Shown piece after piece: positions 53,860-64,000 of a DNA stretch of 64,000 nt. Both the position numbers and the translations under genes were made by a program. Positions within the stretch are counted from its first letter, which is position 1. The number at the start of each line of letters is the position of its first letter. The notes under the pieces are model-generated. The model was not told where the DNA came from. It searched no databases and worked only from the letters and a program-made list of their open reading frames with translations. The DNA comes from Aquila chrysaetos chrysaetos (lineage: Eukaryota; Chordata; Aves; Accipitriformes; Accipitridae), in contig NC_044008.1 in assembly GCF_900496995.4 (NCBI RefSeq), positions 868,001-932,000 of the forward strand. The letters are read 5' to 3'.

Positions 53860-56240
53860 AGCTGTGTCCTGTTTTTGAGTCTTAGTAGATTTATTCGGTT
53901 AGGAATGGGGTTTCTCTGCAGAGGTGCTGTTGAGCTTGGTCGCTCATGGCCCTCAGCTTGGTGTTTTCTCAGTCTCCGTTAGACGTCTCTCCGGGGCTCT
54001 CGGTCAGCACAGAGGCTCCTGCTGCCTTTCACAGACTTCTCCGTAGGGTTCACTAAGCCCGGCTCTGCAAAGGGTGACTCGCACCTGCTGGCTGCTGTGT
54101 GTCCCTCTGCCCTACCCATGGCACGTCCGAGGCACCTGCAAAGCAAACGCTGCGTGGGGTGGAGGGTCCTGTGGTCAGAAGCCTTGGGACCGGCTGCCGG
54201 CCCCAGCCGCTCGGGCAGACAAATCCCCTTACTGAGCATCTCAGAGTTCAGGTTCACTTCAGGCTGCTGTCTTTTCCCCCTCTTTGTACCCAGTTGAGTC
54301 CTTTTGGCTCTTGTGTGCCAGTTGCCGCTGTTGTGTGTACTGTTTTCTCTTCCCCCCAGCTCTGTCACCGCTTCTTCCAGGAGGGGTTTGTCCTTGGCTG
54401 GGTTTGGTTCTCCAGAGACACTGGCACTCCTGGAGGTGACTCTTCAACTCTTTTTACCTGGTTATTGATTTTTGGCTTTTTGTCATCCTGGCTATCTGCT
54501 GTTCCTTTTAACACCCTCCGTAGGTGCTGGTTTGTCTCCTTCCCCTTTACTGGGTTGGAATCGTGGCCTTGCTGCCGCATGCCCTGATGGTGCCCAACCT
54601 GCAGCGTTGGCTGTGGGCCTGCCCCACACTTGTCCAACAGTATTTTCACAGAAACGTGGTGCTACTGAAGAGATGGGGAGGGTCACCCTTGTTTTCATAG
54701 TCTTGTGGTTTGTCTCTCTTCTGCTCCCCCAACCTCTTTAGTCTTTTCCAGCCCTTCCTTTCCTCTGGGAATCTGCTGGAGTGGGATCTGAGGTCGACCC
54801 AACTTGTCCTCCCCATGGCTGTGCTCCTCTGCTTCTCTGCTCCCCCGACCCGTTTGCTCCCATTTCTCCTTGCAGAACCTTTGCCTCCCTGCAGCCCTAG
54901 CAGTGGGTTTGTTCCTGTTTCTCCCAGCAAGCCTCAGCCTAATTATTTTCTCTCCCACCAAACATGCGGGAGAGGGCTCATACCACAAACGCTTCTGGCG
55001 TTCACCTGGTACCCACAGGAGGAAGCCCTGGGTGCTCGCAGACTCGCGGCCTTATGACTTGCATTATTATGCCAAAGCAAACACCGGGTTTCATTGTCTG
55101 CCAGCGGTTCATCCCTTACGTCCTACACGGGTGCACTGTACTGCCCTGCCCGCACACCCAACAAGTCGTTTGCTTTCCTTGCTGCGTCTTATCCGTCCCT
55201 GGGTGACTGCATGAGCACGCACCCTTATCTTGTGCAGTGCTCAGTAGCCACTGGCTCATCTTCCTATCACCTTGTAGCTCAACAGCCCAAACATCCTCCT
55301 TCAGGTATTATTCCTCTCAATGATATATTTTTAGCTTTCCATTCCTCCCAAGGAGGTTAGACCATATATCCTGCAAACTACACCCATTATCATTCTTTTT
55401 GCTTTCCTACCTAGGCTGCTACACACCATCCATTTTTCTCTTTACCTGCCTCGACGTCTAACAGTCTTTTCTGTTCTGCCCTGTTCCTAAGTCCTGGTTC
55501 TCGTGCCTGCATTAAGAGCCTGGGAACCTGTCCCTGTCCTCCCCCAGCACTGCCTGCACTGGGTTGCTGGTAACAACCAACTTTTAAATGGTTCTGAGCC
55601 CTCGCCCCGCTCCTCACCTCTATTTCTGGTGGCGCAGGAGTCCCAGTGGTCACCAAACAGCACGCCCAGCAGACATGCTGGAAGGAGCCACTGCCAAGTC
55701 GGTGCCCGGTCAGTCCATGCTCCCACATCCCCTGTGCGGCAGTTCCCCCGTGGTCCCCCCCATCACCCCACCGCAGCCCTCGTGGGCTGTCACACACCTC
55801 TGCTCGTCAGTACTTGAGCCCGTCTCAGCACCATCTCCATCCCCAGCCCTGGCAGCTCTTGATGGCGTGCCTAGCTCTTGCCCTGAGCTATTTTCCCTGG
55901 GCTGGAGGTCTCCAAATGCTCTTCACGTGTCCGTTTGTGCTAGCTGATGGTGTGATGGGGGTGGGCACGGCCCCACCAATGCCCCCTGAAGGTTTGTCTT
56001 TGCACGGGTGATGGTGCTTGAGCACTCTCAGCCCCAGAAGTAGAGGAGGTATGAATGAGCATTTGGGCTGATTTTTAACTTGTTGGAAGAGGCTGTGGGG
56101 CAGAATCATCCCCAGCCGTGCCTCCTTCATCCCCGTGGACATGGCCTTGGCCACGAACCTTCCCCCGAGGCAGGAAGGAGGCATGAGCCGCCTGGCTCAC
56201 CGCCTGTTTCTGTTACTTATCTAACAGCAGCAAAGCCCAG
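53860..56240. other. Convergent intergenic region between DENND6B and the 7TM gene
   Basis: The sequence is pyrimidine-rich on the plus strand. Several open frames occur, but none resembles a known protein or joins across plausible splice sites. Mammals have PLXNB2 on this side of DENND6B; I see no plexin exon here. Confidence 0.5.
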
Positions 56241-56244
56241 GAGC

Positions 56245-56884
56245 GCCTCAGCCATAATACCTTTATTTATAAGCACTTTCTCCCGAGCCCTGCGGAGGAA
56301 TTTGGATTGCTCCCTGGCAGAAAGTGTAACACTGAAACAAGGCCAAATAAAACAGAAAAAAAACCCCACCACCTTCCCTGGGATAGTTGCAGTCGATGTT
56401 CAGTTGCTGGAAGCCCTTAGGGACTGCCAAATCGTCTGCGTGCCACCAGCCTCCCCCCCACAGCACCCGAATGCTCATGAACCTGCAAAGCCCTGCTGCT
56501 GCCAACAGCCGAGTCGTTCGTGGTGCGGAACAGGGGCATTCTTCTTCCAGAGAGCTCCTGTCCCATCTCCCATGGTCCATCTCCCGTGCGGCGACTGCTT
56601 GTGGTTTTGCTGTCTGCATGGTGCAGGCGGTGGGAAGTCGGGCTGCCTCCAGCAGCGAGGGGCTACGGGTGGACTTCCCACCGGGGCAGAGCCACTGCAG
56701 CCCCCCCACCGCTGTCGGAAACCTGCCCGGTGCTGCCCGCGCCTTGCTCGAACCTTTCCAGGCACGAAGGGCCATGTCCAGAGAGATCCTGCCCGGCTAC
56801 GGACAGGCTGCGGGGAACTGCCGGGGATGTGCAAATCCCGCCGAGGTGTTGGGCAGCCCGGAGTCAGCGGGATGAGGTGACAGC
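56245..56884 (-). other. 3' UTR of the 7TM gene (approximate)
   Basis: This follows the TAG at 56887-56885 on the minus strand and reaches the first canonical poly(A) signal. The resulting UTR is about 0.64 kb. Confidence 0.55.
56262..56267 (-). terminator. Poly(A) signal AATAAA for the 7TM gene
   Basis: TTTATT on the plus strand reads AATAAA on the minus strand, within TATAAATAAAGG. It is the first canonical signal I see downstream of the 7TM stop codon. Cleavage would fall about 15-25 bases further left. Confidence 0.55.
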
Positions 56885-59800
56885 CTAGGGAACGGCCCCC
56901 AGGGACTCGTCATAGAAAGCCTTGAGGCCCCGGTGATGCTGCAGGGAGGGTCTCGTGCCCACTGCCTCCTGACGGAAGTTTTGCCTCAGCCAGCCATAGA
57001 CCAAACTGTGCAAGAAGCCCTGGAGGGAGACAGTCAGGGCCTGCGAGAGAGAGACGGCAGTGGCAAGCGCTGCCTTTACTTGCCCCTGGGCCACCCGGTG
57101 CCGCAGGAGTGCCGCAAACCACATCGCCCTCTCCGCGCCGGAGAGGAGCTGCCCGGGATCGGCCGGTGTGAACGCACGGGCAGGGTGACGCCGGGACACA
57201 GGAGGTGGCTTTCCTCTTGGCGTGGTCAACTAAGGCAAGGGAAACACCTGGGCAGAGCTGAGGAGCGAAACACCAACCACCAAACCAGGGGGAAGAGCCC
57301 CAGCAGAGCCCGGCTGCCACCAGCAACCCGGGGCTTTTGCCCCGGGTGGCACCAGGTCCCGGGGCTGGCAGCACCCGCAGAGCTCACCCTGCCCAGGAGA
57401 GGCATCGCTGCAGTCAGTGGGGACCGGTGTGCTCCCGCTCCCCTTGCCGGGCTCCCGCAGCCCTGCCACTGCGGCACGGGGACAGCACAGCTCTCCCAGC
57501 TCCCCCCCCACCCCATCACCGCTCCCACATCTGATGGGGACAAATGTCCCCGCTCTGGAGCCCAGGAAATGGGTTTTTACTTACTGTAGCAACGTAGAGG
57601 AAAAAGACCGAGGCAGGTTTGATGCTGGTGAAGGAGAGGAGGGTGAGGAGGAAGGCTGCGGATGGAAGACAAAAGGACACTCCTTGGTCTTCCTCTCTCT
57701 GATAATGCTTCATCTGGAGTTTCCCTCTCCAAGTGGCAAATGCCCTTCCCCTGTCACAGCCTATTTCCCATGGCACAGGGGTCTACGCAGGACAAGCACA
57801 TATGTGTACAACGAGGTCCTGCCCAATGCGCGGCCCAAGGACCTTGGGGAATTCATTGCCACAGATTTCTGTAAGGCTGAAAGCATAAACGGGCCCCCAA
57901 AGGGATGAGATATTGCTAAAAAGCAGGTCCATCAAACATGATCCACCCTCCAGCTCAGGAAATGCCCCTGGAAAAACCTGTCATCGTAAGAGCAGGCTGG
58001 GCTAAACCAGCCGCCAGTTGGACTCGACAGCAGCGATCGGGGCTGGCTGTCCTCTCATTCTGGGTCTGCTCAGCCACGGAGTCCTACAGACACCTGGAGG
58101 CTTTGCAGTTATTCAGTCTAAGCCTCTCGTCTTGGACCTGGGTGCTGTCTCAGCCCAGGAATAAAGGGGCTGCAGGAGGAGTTGTGGTGGCTCACGCCTG
58201 CTGTGGGAGCTGCGGGGCATCCCCACTCTGACTTGCCTGGCGCCCAGCAGAGCAGGAAAACCAGCTGGAAGTAGTGAGAGACTTTGCTGACGCTGCGGAT
58301 GCTTCTGCCGGCAAAGCCATCCTTCTCCAGGGTCAGCAAGGGCGCCGCGGCATTCCTCCGGCACCAGAGCTTCACCCTGCGGTACAGGAGCTGGACGGCG
58401 GGGATCGGCGTCAGCCGGGGCACGCTGGCTGCTGCGGCCAGACCCTGTGCTTGCCCCGCTGCACCGCGCCGTGCCGCTGGCTTACCGTGCAGCAGCTGAG
58501 CACCAGCAGCAGGTACAAGAAGAAGACGATTTTCCCCTCCAGGCCCACGTCCTTCCTACCTATGTACTGAGAGGGGTTGGGAAATCAGCGGGGCCACGGG
58601 CCAGCTCTGCCCCGAGCGGCTCCTTCTACAGAGGCAAGGCTGAGCCGTGCCACAAGCCCCACGGCGTGGGAACAGCCACCACTGGGGCACTGCCGGAGCT
58701 GGGAGCTGCCCCTGTGCCTCTCCTTGAGCAGGGACACTCCTGCCCCGTCCCTCCGGCAGCATCTGCCCACGCGCCGCAGACCCGCTGCCTTCCCAGTGGC
58801 CTTCCGAGCCCAGCCGCCCTCGGCAGCGTTGGGCAGCGGTGTCTGCTAGACGGGCAAAGGCAACGGTGGGAGGGACGGGCACCCGGCAGCGCTCACCTCG
58901 TAGCAGATATCCTGGGCACGGTGGATGAGGAGCAGGCAGCTGAAAGGACAGAGGATGCTGGCGGCGGTCCCCTAACCCCCCCCACCCCAAAGCCTTCACC
59001 ACCCGGAGGTGTCCCTTGTGCGCCTTGCAGGGACAGCAGCACGCCCAAGCCCATGGGGAAGGGAGAGGGGTGCCCACCCCCAGCTCCCCCCCTCGGGGTC
59101 AGCGTGGCGGGCCGGCGGCGTACCTGGAGCAGTAAAGGCTGTAGGTCTCGTGCGAGCGGTTGCCTTTCCACGGCACGACGGGCTCGATGGGTCTTGGCGC
59201 GATGTCGGTCAGGGAGGTGCCACGGGCGATCAGCTGTCCCAGGAGCGTGAGTGCCGGCACCAGCCTTGCAGGGAGAGGCGGAGGTGAGCGCATCCATCCC
59301 GTCCTGGGCAGAGCCGGGAGGGCGGGCGCCGTGCCGCAGCCCGGCTCGGGGTGGAGAGGGGCTCGGGGCCGGCGGCTGGCACGTACCAGGCCAGGATGTA
59401 GGGCAGCCCCTGCCATGCGCTCTCCAGGCACCCGCTCCTCTCCTGCAGGGAGGAAACTGCCCGTGACCCAGGGCTGCGGGTCTCGCAGCAGCTCGAGGCT
59501 CCGGCCCCGCTCCGCCGGGATGCAAGGCAAGCCACTAACACCCCAGGGAATGGGGCTGCCCTCGGATCCCCTCGCTGCTCCCCGGGTCCTCGCCGGGCCG
59601 GAACAGCCGCATGTGCAAAGGATGATGCCCGGCCGCACCATGGCTGGTGGCCACTGACCTGCAGAGCTGCCACGTGCCAGGCTCTCCAGCCGTGGACGGT
59701 GCGGTAGGCTTCGTACGCGTAGACAACCACCATCAGGAACGAGACCGCGTAGAAGGTCTGGGAGAGGAGAGGGAGAGCGGGCTCCTGCTGTGCCCAGCAC

Positions 59801-62141
59801 CCCAAAGGCACCTTCCCCCTCCCCTCCTCGTGCTCTGCACCCCGACGTCCCGCTGTCCCCCAGCAGAGCTGTGCCGGGAGCAGCCGCGCAACAAGGGAGC
59901 CGCTCTCTGAGACATGCAGCACCAAGAGCAAATGGCTTCGTGCCATCACTGCGCCCACCCCGGGGAGGGGGACCGGCTGGCTGGTGGCTTTGTCAGGGCA
60001 GGAGGGAAGTGGCAGGCAGGAGCCGCAGGCGCTGGGTAAGTTTGGGCACGAAGGGGAGAACACGTCTGCACTGGGGAGAGCCATGCCCTGCTTTGCTCCG
60101 GCGCACGTGAGCGGCTGCGTTTGGGTTTGCCATCCCGGCACTGGTGGCAGGGCACGGCGCGGGCAAGAGGGATGCTGCCGGCGGGGGGGGAATGCAGCAC
60201 TTACCTAACAGGGGCTGGGGAGAAACACTGGTCATGTTTCCCCAGGGAATCAGCCTTGGTGGCTCAGGACAGTGACAGGGGGAACAGGAGCCATTTCTCG
60301 GTAGGAGAAATAGTTCCCCAGCCCGGGACTTCCCTGGGGACACTCCAGCCCGCAGACAGGTCTCAGCTGTTCCCAGGGGTATAGGAGGAGATGCCCACCT
60401 CCCGGTGCCACCCCACGGCGCGAGCCGACCCCCCCTACCGTGGCCAGCATCAGTCCGTAGGGGCAGGCAGCGTACGCCGGGATGAAGAGCGGGGCTGGCA
60501 GCAGCTGGATGGTGGCTGTGCTCAGCAGCACAGCGGCGGCCAGGAAATCTGCCAGGGCGAGGAGGAAAAGGGGGCGAAGCTGGGGGACGGGACACAGCGT
60601 TAGCTCTGGCTGGCAGCGTCACGCCGGTGGCAGCAGCTTCTCCCTGGCTCAGCAGAGCTGCCGCGGCCACGACCCTCCCCAGGCCGGCCAGGAGCAGAGT
60701 TAGGACCCGCTGCTCTCCGGCGAGGCTGGTGCAAGCATCCTGCATCTCCTGCCCCCCTCCAGTCCCACTGTGCATTAAGCCCAGCAGCAGCGGTGCTGGC
60801 CCGGCTCTGCCTTGGGGTTAGCTGGGGCCAAAACCCGTCCCTGTGCCCCTGGGAGCCAGCGGCACTCACCTGGATGTGGCAGCATCGCCTCCGCCGGGAG
60901 GTGACAGCGAGGACCGATCCACTGCCCAGGAGGCTGGAAGAGACGGGGCTGGCGGTTAACGTCCCTGCGGAGCAGAGCCGTTGGTGCCCCAGCACGGTGG
61001 CTTCCCAACGAACCCATCCCAGTGGGGATCCTGTGCTCAGCCTCCTCCGAGATGGGAAGGGGCTGGCACGGGTATGGGGTGTGGGGTCCCCTCCCTACAA
61101 AGGCAATGGGACGGGGCAGAGACCCGGGTTGGTGCGAGGACAGTTCCCACACCCCAGGTTTGGGGTCCGAGGGGGCTGCGGGTAAGACAAGAGGCCACGT
61201 GCAGGCAGGGCTACGGCTGCTGCCTCCCCCCCTCCCCAGCACCGAAAGGCCGGGGGGGGGCAGAACCCACCTCAGCAGTGAGGCCGGCAGGTAGATGCAC
61301 GTCAGCACGAAGACCTGAGGGAGAGAGATGGAGAGGAGCGCGGGCTCAGGCATCCTGCAGCGGGGCCACAGCGGGAGCCTCGGCTGCCCCACGGGCGTGG
61401 ACCCCCAGGCACGGCCGGATTTGTTCCCGCGGGCATCCCTGGCCGAAGCAGCGGTGGGCGGCCGGTGCCCCCGTGTCACCGCAGAGCGGGCAGAGCAGAA
61501 GCAAAAAAGGCATCTTCCCCAAGAGGTTGTGCCGGGGGGGGCTGGAGCCTTTCGCTGGTGGTGGGCAAAGTGGAGGGGCCAGCGGCCGGTTCCTCGCCAG
61601 CCCCGCGGTGCTGCCGCATGGGACGAGCCCCTCGGCGGCGGCTGCACGAAGGGGTTTCCCTGCTGCGTCCTCCTCAGCTTGCCTCACCGCAGCACCTGGG
61701 TTTCCTTCGCTTGGGGCTGGGGAGCGCCGAAGAAGCCGCGTCCCGCTCCGGGCTTGCGCTGCTGAGAGCGGTTCCCAGACAGCGCGGCGTGGGGCTGCCG
61801 CGGAGGAACCGGCGAGACTGCCGGAGCCGGATGGCTCCCAGGGCCCGGTGAGTCACGCAGAGACAGCAGAGCAGGAGCAATCGCCCCCGAGTCCTGGGCC
61901 GGGCAGCTGGGACCCCTTTGCTGGCAGCTATGGTCGCCTTTTGCAGCACCCCCGCAGCGCTGTCCCCCCATCTCCGGCGTGGGGGAACCCCCCCTCGGCC
62001 AGGGGCCCGTGGGGGAGGCCTGAACGGGGTCTGCAGGATTTGGCAGCGTCTTTCCCAGGTCTCTGCAGAGGGTTTCCCGCACACATGCACCTTTACCTGG
62101 TTATCCGAGAGAGCCGATGGGTGTTCCTCTTCGTTCGCCAT
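56885..62141 (-). CDS. Seven-transmembrane GPCR-like protein (TMEM116/GPR157 type), 12 exons, 364 aa
   Basis: Seen, in gene order on the minus strand: 62141-62097, 61314-61271, 60933-60870, 60579-60439, 59757-59659, 59442-59387, 59264-59124, 58939-58897, 58566-58486, 58390-58237, 57655-57585 and 57040-56885 (TAG). The sum is 1,095 nt in one frame. Ten introns are GT-AG; intron 10 uses a GC donor. Seven hydrophobic segments fall at about aa 16-40, 52-78, 92-113, 141-164, 222-242, 277-300 and 305-329. Receptor hallmarks are LGSG in TM1, LADF (D62) in TM2, Cys90 before TM3 with Cys195/198/209 in the second extracellular loop as disulfide candidates, YEAYR at the DRY position (113-117), an N185-R-S glycosylation sequon, CWAP (286-289) in TM6 and SLVYGW ending TM7. 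There is no signal peptide; the N-tail is 15 residues. The start has a strong context (gccATGG). Inference: a plasma-membrane or organellar orphan receptor. TMEM116 is my best family guess from architecture and the QGF...VYGW tail; I cannot run a search, so no symbol is given. Confidence 0.86.
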
Positions 62142-64000
62142 GGCCGGGCAGCTGCGAGCCGAGAGCTTTCCCAGCTCTTCTCTGCACAGCCTGGGGACGG
62201 GTCAGCAGCCGGCAGCGCTCGAAAGGCTGGCACCGGAGCTAGTTGCCGGCTGGGCTCACTCCACGCTCCGTCTGCAGGGACACGGCCGCAGCTCTGCCTG
62301 CAGAGCGCAGCCGGAGGAACCTGCCCAGCCGGGGCAGCAGGAGCTTCCCCACAGACGTGCAGGCTGCTACGTGCAAGCCCTGCGAGCAGGGAGGGGATCA
62401 GCCCCTCGTGCTCGCGGAACCCAAGCGAATGCATGGCAGCCTCCTTCGCACCTCCCTCTTGCACGCTGGGGAGTGAGAACGCAAGCAAGAGACGCAGCTC
62501 CCCGTCGGCGCCGGGGTTGCAGACGTGAGCAGACGTGAGCGTGGCCTTTCTCCATCCCCTTCGCCTCCTGGCTGCTTTGGCCATCTGCCGCGAAGCTGCA
62601 TGTGCAGGCAGCGACAGGCATCCCCACATCTGCTGCTACAGAGCAAGTTCCCTCCTTGCTAAGAGGAAGAACTGAGGCACGGGAAAAGGGTCAGCGGGGC
62701 AAAAGAAGCCCACGCAAGGTGAGCCCCAGAGCCCAGTGCCCCAGCCAGCCCTGAGACCGCAGACTATGCCAGCGTGCTGCGTGCGGGCGGCTCTGCCAAC
62801 ACCGGGAGACCGGGCACGAGCAGGGACGGGGTGACAGGAGGGCTTGGTGCAGCTGCCTCTGCAGGATGCGGCCACGACGCAGTCCCGCCAGTTGCTTGCA
62901 GCGGGAAGCTCTGGGAGGGAAAGGCCACACAGGCACAGCAGTCGCTGCCGAGAGCACCAGAAAGGCTGCTGGAGGGAAGAGAAGTGCCAGCCGGGACAGC
63001 CACCCCACCCCCGCAGGCTGCCACCACATCAGGGAGGGCAACTGCGGCCGTTTCCTGATGTTCCCCAATGATCTAATAGCAAAGAACAGGCCAAACTTGC
63101 AAGTCAAAAAAATTTAGTTTTTTATACCTGTTCAAGCAGTTTTTGCAAGACCAGAGAACCAGGACACCACAGCCGGGCTGTGCCGTCACCAGCCAGGGCT
63201 GGTGGCTCTGGCAGACCCCAGCACCCTGGGCAAGAAGCTCTGCAATCCGGCAAAGTGCAGCAGCACCAAGCCTGGCTGGTTGCGGCAGCGTGCCAAGGGA
63301 GGCTGGGGGCAAAGTGCTGCATAAGCACATGCCAGCAGCCAGCCCACGCGCTGCTCCCCACTTAAACCACAGGTCACCAAACAGCAAGCAGAGTTATGCT
63401 TCAGGTGTTTTTTTTTTTTACTTTTATTTCAGCGGTATTGGCTAAGTGAAGAGAGGAAAGAAGGAGGAATGATGGGGAACGTCTGAGGGATGAAGAAGGA
63501 GCAGGGAGAGGGGCTGGAGCAGAACAGAGAAAGGAATTGCACTGGGTGAGCTGCACAATGTTGACAACAATGCAGAGGACCTTGCTTTGGCAGCTCCTGG
63601 AGATGTTCCCCCACAGCTGCCAGCTGCCTCCTTTGTAGCCGCTCCTTTTTTCCTCCATCAGGTGAGGAAATGCTCCTTAAACCCGGCTGGTCACTGAGCA
63701 GTGGCTCCGCATGGTCCCAGCTGGACCCCGTTTTGTTCCCCTCCTCACCATCGCTGTAAACTGCTGCAACCTGCCCTCTGGCCAGTCTCTCTCCAGCTTG
63801 GCTGGCAATTTTTCCTGCCCAGGACCAGCAGAGGAATGCAGACCTGTGGGTGTGGAAGAGGCATCTCACAATGGTCATGGGACAGTGGAGTCAGTCCTGC
63901 TGCATCTGACAATCATCACAAAACCCACCACCACTTGGGATCTATTCTACATTACTTCATTCTCCAGGCAGAGGCTCTTCCAGAAGCACATGAGGCAAAG
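62142..64000. other. Upstream flank of the 7TM gene
   Basis: GC-rich with scattered CpG up to about 62,560, probably holding the 5' UTR and promoter of the minus-strand 7TM gene, then less CpG-rich. A 10-bp direct duplication of CAGACGTGAG lies at 62520-62539. I see no TATA box and no coding exon. PLXNB2, expected on this side from mammalian order, is not recognisable here and may begin beyond the window. Confidence 0.4.

Noticed and set aside
56080-56880. 266-codon plus-strand frame downstream of the 7TM stop
   Set aside because: It lies antisense to the 7TM 3' UTR, resembles nothing known and has no supporting splice sites or promoter.
60981-62528. 515-codon plus-strand open frame
   Set aside because: It lies antisense to the 7TM exons in GC-rich DNA where stops are rare. 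The product is low-complexity R/G/A/S/P with no domain, and the opposite-strand exon model explains the region.
1-64000. tRNA, rRNA, CRISPR or prokaryote-type systems
   Set aside because: No cloverleaf with A and B boxes, no regularly spaced repeats and no clustered intronless genes were seen.

Overview
This is vertebrate nuclear DNA, most likely from a bird. It has multi-exon genes with GT-AG introns, two CpG-island promoters, very few interspersed repeats and one antisense fragment of a CR1 LINE, the typical avian retroposon. Crocodilian or turtle DNA is a less likely alternative. There are no operons, phages, CRISPR arrays or bacterial features.

Layout. (1) About 1-22,990 is AT-rich and has no coding exon I can support. 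It carries the CR1 fragment (about 6,778-7,590) and several homopolymer tracts. I read it as 5' intron of a leftward gene. (2) About 22,990-24,060 is a strong CpG island with a YY1-type motif, GC boxes, a 30-base G run and a good minus-strand splice donor. By gene order (PPP6R2 lies divergently upstream of DENND6B in mammals) it is best read as the PPP6R2 promoter and non-coding first exon. (3) About 24,060-29,990 is intergenic with no gene visible. (4) About 29,990-30,700 is the CpG-island promoter of DENND6B, which runs rightward in 20 coding exons from 30,432 to 52,028. I joined the exons in frame to a 574-residue product. Its 3' UTR runs to about 53,830. (5) About 53,860-56,240 is a short convergent intergenic stretch. 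(6) 56,885-62,141, minus strand, is a compact GC-rich 12-exon gene for a 364-residue seven-transmembrane receptor-like protein of TMEM116/GPR157 type, with one GC-AG intron. (7) 62,142-64,000 is its upstream flank.

DENND6B is a DENN-domain exchange factor for Rab GTPases in endosomal recycling. PPP6R2 is a regulatory subunit of protein phosphatase 6. The seven-transmembrane protein has no assigned function here. The genes are neighbours, not a functional pathway. I see no exotic new system. The most original item is the seven-transmembrane gene, which lies tail-to-tail with DENND6B on the side where mammals have PLXNB2.
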